Source: JAFAVZ01 sp036009105 (GTDB taxonomy: Bacteria; Acidobacteriota; Thermoanaerobaculia; Gp7-AA8). From it: a DNA stretch of 9,117 bases. The position numbers were made by a program, and so were the translations under genes. Below are positions 5,933-9,117 of the stretch, piece by piece. The stretch lies in contig DASYMJ010000157.1 of the NCBI GenBank assembly GCA_036009105.1, positions 1-9,117 of the forward strand. The letters run 5' to 3'. The number at the start of each line of letters is the position of its first letter. The stretch's first letter is position 1. The notes below the pieces were generated by a model. The model was not told the origin of the DNA and did not search any database. It worked only from the letters and a program-made list of their open reading frames with translations.

Positions 5933-5938
5933 TAGACT
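5933..5938 (+). promoter_or_regulatory. Candidate -10 hexamer TAGACT before leuS
   Basis: TAGACT ends 9 nt before the leuS ATG, the same spacing as TACAAT before the S46 peptidase gene. There is no Shine-Dalgarno and no clear -35. A leaderless leuS-lptE transcript is possible. No T-box or leucine-rich leader peptide is seen in the 94-nt gap. Confidence 0.3.
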
Positions 5939-5947
5939 TTCGCGCCT

Positions 5948-8488
5948 ATGCCTTACACCCCCAAGGACATCGAGTCGAAGTGGCAGCAGCGGTGGGCGGA
6001 GGCGCGCGTGGCGGAGGTCGACGTCGCCGCGCCGGGCCAGAAGCTGTACATGCTGAACATGTTTCCCTATCCCTCGGGCGACCTCCATGTCGGCCACGGA
6101 CGCAACTACATCCTGGGCGACGCGCTCTTCCGCTACTTCCGCATGCAGGGGAAGGCGGCGCTCAACCCCATGGGGTGGGACGCCTTCGGCCTGCCGGCCG
6201 AGAACGCCGCCATCAAGCGGGGCATCCATCCGCGGGAGTGGACGGTGGGCAACATCGGGCGGATGAAGGCGCAGTTCGGGCGGTGGGGCATCCTCTACGA
6301 CTGGTCGAAGGAGCTCGCCTCCTGCGATCCGGAATACTACCGCTGGAACCAGTGGCTCTTCCTCCAGCTGCACAAGCGCGGCCTCGCGTACCGCGGCAAG
6401 GCGCCGGTGAACTGGTGCCCCCAGGACCAGACCGTGCTGGCCAACGAGCAGGTGGTGGACGGCCGCTGCGAGCGCTGCGGCACCCTGGTCGAACAGCGCG
6501 AGCTGGAGCAGTGGTTCTTCAAGATCACCGAATACGCCGACCGCCTCGACGCCGGCCTCGACTCGCTGGAGCACTGGCCGGACAAGGTCAAGACCATGCA
6601 GCGCAACTGGATCGGCCGCTCCCTTGGCGCGGACGTCGAGTTCGCGGTGCCCGCGCTGGGCAAGCCGGTCCGCATCTTCACCACCCGTCCGGACACCATC
6701 TTCGGCGCCACGTTCATGGTCCTCGCGCCGGAGCATCCCGACGTGCCGGCGCTCATCGAAGACCATCCCGAGCGCGCCGCCATCGAGCAGTGGATCGACC
6801 AGGTGCGCAACCAGACGAACGTCGAGCGGCAGGAGGTGGGGAAGGAAGGGCGCTTCACCGGCCGGTACGCGATCAATCCGTTCACGAACCAAGAGATCCC
6901 CATCTGGCTGGGCAACTTCGTCCTGATGCAGTACGGCACGGGCGCCATCATGTCCGTGCCGGCGCACGATGAGCGCGACTTCGACTTCGCCAGGCAGTAC
7001 GGGCTGCCCATCCGGCCGGTGATTCGCCCGAGGGACGGCTCAGAGCCGGAACTGCCCTTCACCTTCAAGGATGACAGCGGCATCGCGGTCCACTCCGGCC
7101 CGATCGACGGACTGCCGGTGCCGCAGGCCATCGAAACGATCATCCGGGAGATCGAGCGGCGCGGCATCGGCAAGGGCACCATTCGCTACCGGCTGCGCGA
7201 CTGGCTGATCTCGCGGCAGCGCTACTGGGGCACCCCGATCCCGATGATCTATTGCGAGACCGACGGCATCGTGCCGGTGCCGGAGGGGCAGCTGCCGGTC
7301 GAGCTGCCGCTCGACGTGCCGTTCACCGGGCGCTCCGGCAATCCGCTGGCCAAGGACAAGCAGTTCGTGAATACGACCTGCCCGCGGTGCGGCGGCCCGG
7401 CGCGGCGGGAGACGGACACCATGGACACGTTCGTCGACTCCTCCTGGTACTTTGCGCGCTTCATCACCCCGCGCGACGGCGAGAAGATCTTCGACTCGCA
7501 CCTGGTCAACCGCTGGCTGCCGGTCGATCAGTACATCGGCGGCATCGAGCACGCCATCCTGCACCTGCTCTACGCGCGCTTCATCACCCGCACGCTGTTC
7601 GACATGAAGCTCGTCTCGTTCGAGGAGCCGTTCACCCGCCTCTTCAACCAGGGGGTGATCACGAAAGAGGGCTACCGCGATCCGTCGGAGAACATGGCCT
7701 GGGTGCCGCTCAACGAGGTGGAGTGGCGCGGCGACACGCCGATGAAGCGCGGCACGATGACGCCGCTGGTCCCCGAGGTGGGGAAGATGTCGAAGTCGCG
7801 GTTCAATGTGGTGCCGCCGGACGACCTCATCGAGCGCTACGGCGCGGATACGGAGCGGGTGTACACGCTCTTCATCGCTCCGCCGGAGAAAGAGGCGGCC
7901 TGGTCGGATGAGGGCGTGATCGGGGCGTACCGGTTCCTGGCGCGGGTGTGGAATCAGGGGGAGGCGATCGGCGATCAGCGAGCGGCGGGTAGGAGTGCGG
8001 ACGCCGATCGCGTCGTGCGGAAGATGCATCAGACCATCGACGGCGTGACCCGGCGCATCGAGAAGTTCGAGTTCAACACCGCGATCTCCGCGCTGATGGA
8101 GCTCTCGAACACCATCGGCGATGCGCTGCCGGAAGGGGCCGCCGATCCGCGGGTGCGGCAGGCCTACGAGGCGCTGCTGCAGCTGCTGCATCCCTTCGCG
8201 CCGCATGTGACCGAGGAGCTTTGGGAGCTGCTGGGGCACGAGGAGATGATCCTGACCTCGAAGTGGCCGCTCGCCGATGCGGCGCTGATGCAGGAGGAGT
8301 CGGTCACCATCGCGGTGCAGGTGAACGGCAAGCTGCGCGGCCAGGTCGAGGTGCCGAACCCGCCGGTCGAGGCGGTGGTGCTGCAGGCGGTGGGGGCGAA
8401 CGAGCGGGTGCGCTCGTGGACGGAAGGAAAGCAGATCGTGAAGACGATTTACGTGCCGGGGAAACTGGTGAACGTGGTGGTGAAATGA
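5948..8488 (+). CDS. leuS: Leucyl-tRNA synthetase
   Basis: 846 residues, full length for bacterial class I LeuRS, which charges tRNA-Leu with leucine using ATP. The Rossmann catalytic core carries the HIGH-type motif HVGH at residues 47-50 and KMSKS at 613-617, followed by RFNVVPPDDLIERYGADTER. A Cys-based zinc module is seen at C157, C174 and C177, and a CPRCGG knuckle before ETDTMDTFVDSSWYF. The CP1 editing domain has the Thr-rich TTRPDTIFG (residues 245-253) and HDERD with Asp341, the residues that hydrolyse mischarged isoleucyl- and norvalyl-tRNA. The anticodon-binding helical domain (FEFNTAISALMELSN) and C-terminal tRNA-binding domain (VQVNGKLRGQVEVP to KTIYVPGKLVNVVVK) are complete. The start MPYTPKDIESKWQQRW is typical. 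The stop overlaps the lptE ATG (ATGA), and AGCGGGC begins on the last base of the stop codon. Confidence 0.98.
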   Translation: MPYTPKDIESKWQQRWAEARVAEVDVAAPGQKLYMLNMFPYPSGDLHVGHGRNYILGDALFRYFRMQGKAALNPMGWDAFGLPAENAAIKRGIHPREWTVGNIGRMKAQFGRWGILYDWSKELASCDPEYYRWNQWLFLQLHKRGLAYRGKAPVNWCPQDQTVLANEQVVDGRCERCGTLVEQRELEQWFFKITEYADRLDAGLDSLEHWPDKVKTMQRNWIGRSLGADVEFAVPALGKPVRIFTTRPDTIFGATFMVLAPEHPDVPALIEDHPERAAIEQWIDQVRNQTNVERQEVGKEGRFTGRYAINPFTNQEIPIWLGNFVLMQYGTGAIMSVPAHDERDFDFARQYGLPIRPVIRPRDGSEPELPFTFKDDSGIAVHSGPIDGLPVPQAIETIIREIERRGIGKGTIRYRLRDWLISRQRYWGTPIPMIYCETDGIVPVPEGQLPVELPLDVPFTGRSGNPLAKDKQFVNTTCPRCGGPARRETDTMDTFVDSSWYFARFITPRDGEKIFDSHLVNRWLPVDQYIGGIEHAILHLLYARFITRTLFDMKLVSFEEPFTRLFNQGVITKEGYRDPSENMAWVPLNEVEWRGDTPMKRGTMTPLVPEVGKMSKSRFNVVPPDDLIERYGADTERVYTLFIAPPEKEAAWSDEGVIGAYRFLARVWNQGEAIGDQRAAGRSADADRVVRKMHQTIDGVTRRIEKFEFNTAISALMELSNTIGDALPEGAADPRVRQAYEALLQLLHPFAPHVTEELWELLGHEEMILTSKWPLADAALMQEESVTIAVQVNGKLRGQVEVPNPPVEAVVLQAVGANERVRSWTEGKQIVKTIYVPGKLVNVVVK

Positions 8489-9054
8489 GCGGGCGGCGAG
8501 CAGCGGCCAGCGGGCAGGAGAGATGGCGAGTGCGGCGAGTGCAGACGGTTCTCCTGCTCGCTGCGTTCTGCTCGCTGCTCGCAGGTTGCGGATACAACCT
8601 GGTGGGCAAGGGCAACTTCCTCCCCGCCACCATCCACACCATCGAAGTGCCGGCCTTCGTCACCCGCCCCACGCGCGTGGAGCTCGAGCAGCGGGTGACG
8701 CAGGCGGTGGCGGAGGAATTCGTCTCCCGCGGACGGCTGAAGCTCGTCACCCAGCCGGCCGACGCGGACGCCATCCTGCGCGGCTCCATCGACAGCTTCG
8801 GCATCAACCCCATCGGCTTCAACTCCCAGGGCATCGCCACCCAATACCAGATCTCCATCACCGCGAAGATCGAGCTGGTCGATCACCGCAACAACGACTC
8901 GGTGATCTGGAAAAACGACCAGTACCGTTTCACGGAAAATTACCAGGTGGACGTCACCACCGGCGATACGTTCGATCAGGAGACGCGCGCCATCCGGGAG
9001 ATCGCGGTGCGCTTCGCGGAGTCGCTGGTGGCGAACCTGCTGGAAGGGTTTTGA
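8485..9054 (+). CDS. lptE: LPS-assembly lipoprotein LptE
   Basis: 189 residues from the ATG that overlaps the leuS stop. A lipoprotein signal peptide (hydrophobic VLLLAAFCSLLAGC, residues 22-35) ends in the lipobox LAGC with Cys35 as the lipidated residue, followed by GYNLVGKGNFLP and IHTIEVPAF, typical of LptE. LptE plugs and assists the LptD barrel that inserts LPS at the outer membrane. The rest (VTQAVAEEFVSRGRLKLV, ADAILRGSIDSF, TRAIREIAVRFAESLVANLLEGF) matches the family layout, and leuS-lptE adjacency is conserved in E. coli before holA. The start is uncertain. ATG 8485 gives a long 19-residue Arg-rich n-region and ATGA coupling. An in-frame GTG at 8530, with AGGAG 9 nt upstream, gives a compact signal peptide (MRRVQTVLLLAAF). 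Everything before the lipobox is built from the heptad repeat (8488-8585). Confidence 0.92.
   Translation: MSGRRAAASGQERWRVRRVQTVLLLAAFCSLLAGCGYNLVGKGNFLPATIHTIEVPAFVTRPTRVELEQRVTQAVAEEFVSRGRLKLVTQPADADAILRGSIDSFGINPIGFNSQGIATQYQISITAKIELVDHRNNDSVIWKNDQYRFTENYQVDVTTGDTFDQETRAIREIAVRFAESLVANLLEGF
8488..8585. repeat. Heptad-structured inverted repeat inside the lptE 5' end (copy 2)
   Basis: The element starts on the last base of the leuS stop codon with AGCGGGC (8488-8494), runs through related heptads (AGCGGGC again at 8509-8515, then AGGAGAG) to a 24-nt spacer, and continues as GGTTCTCCTGCTCG (8547-8560) with CTGCTCG at 8554-8560, 8568-8574 and 8575-8581. GCAGGAGA on the left pairs with TCTCCTGC on the right. 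The 14-mer at 8547-8560 is identical to one arm of the repeat after ssb (4652-4665, minus strand), and both copies read AGCGGGC...AGGAGA on the left. Here the element lies within coding sequence. Confidence 0.8.
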
Positions 9055-9056
9055 TA

Positions 9057-9088
9057 GAACGATGAACGATGAAGGATGAACGATGAAC
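9057..9088. repeat. Tandem heptamer array (GAACGAT) after lptE
   Basis: GAACGAT at 9057-9063 and 9064-9070, the variant GAAGGAT at 9071-9077, GAACGAT at 9078-9084, then a partial GAAC. The array starts 2 nt after the lptE stop codon. It is AT-rich compared with all surrounding DNA and unrelated in sequence to the GC-rich heptads elsewhere, but it shares the 7-nt period and the position at a gene end. A second in-frame-looking open frame through it is not convincing as coding. Confidence 0.85.
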
Positions 9089-9117
9089 GCCGGGAGCTTT
9101 TGTTCATCGTTCATCCT
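9073..9117. repeat. Perfect 16-bp inverted repeat at the right edge
   Basis: AGGATGAACGATGAAC (9073-9088) and its exact complement (9102-9117) flank a 13-nt spacer that ends in TTTT. The left arm is the end of the heptamer array, so the right arm is an inverted copy of the same heptads. The structure probably continues past the window. It could act as a transcript 3' end or bidirectional barrier after lptE, but without a T-tract beyond the stem it is not a typical intrinsic terminator. Confidence 0.8.

Noticed and set aside
5854..5947. T-box or leucine attenuator before leuS
   Set aside because: The gap is only 94 nt with no T-box motif, no Leu-rich leader ORF and no terminator/antiterminator pair.
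5894..6967. A 357-codon minus-strand open frame opposite leuS
   Set aside because: It is a GC-driven shadow of leuS; the composition is His/Arg/Leu-rich with no recognisable domain, and leuS is unmistakable on the other strand.
9055..9117. Start of holA after lptE
   Set aside because: holA is expected next by synteny, but the remaining 63 nt are entirely heptad array and inverted repeat, with no coding start.

Overview
The window is a GC-rich bacterial chromosomal segment, tightly packed, with G or C at almost every third codon position in the real genes. The gene set fits a Gram-negative (diderm) soil or environmental bacterium: LptE, the outer-membrane LPS-assembly lipoprotein, sits next to leuS; there is a periplasmic-type S46 dipeptidyl-peptidase and a secreted ThuA-domain protein. 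Acidobacteriota is my best guess, but no rRNA or other marker proves it. The first 17 bases are pure G, which looks like a contig-end sequencing artefact.

Layout. Positions 1-3014 (minus strand) hold two secreted peptidases in one transcription unit: an S46 dipeptidyl-peptidase, then a HExxH zinc-peptidase-like protein that overlaps its 3' end and runs off the window. A divergent ThuA-like gene (3096-3893, plus) follows. Its tail overlaps, antisense, a 47-codon ORF (3826-3969, minus) that lies 7 nt downstream of a hemolysin III/PAQR membrane-protein gene (3977-4603, minus). That gene is in turn downstream of ssb (4713-5177, minus). dtd (5422-5853), leuS (5948-8488) and lptE (8485-9054) then run on the plus strand. 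leuS and lptE overlap by 4 nt, as in the leuS-lptE-holA order known from E. coli; holA would lie beyond the window. dtd and leuS are both tRNA quality-control/charging genes.

The most interesting material is small-scale repeat structure. (1) The heptamer AGCGGGC overlaps the stop codon of ssb, dtd and leuS. At ssb and leuS it opens a 7-nt-periodic, inverted-repeat element about 80-100 bp long. The two copies share the 14-mer GGTTCTCCTGCTCG. (2) The copy after leuS covers the 5' end of lptE, so one repeat arm encodes the hydrophobic core and lipobox of the LptE signal peptide. (3) A different heptad array (GAACGAT) starts 2 nt after the lptE stop and folds into a perfect 16-bp inverted repeat. 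(4) Two tandem copies of an 81-82 bp repeat lie between ssb and dtd, and the second ends exactly on the dtd ATG. (5) Four genes lack a Shine-Dalgarno but carry a TAnnnT -10-like hexamer 6-9 nt before the ATG, suggesting leaderless transcripts. ssb instead has a perfect TATAAT, a leader and a strong ribosome binding site.

I found no CRISPR array, rRNA, tRNA or transposase. The only non-coding gaps are short (81, 109, 244, 94 and at least 63 nt) and each is described below.
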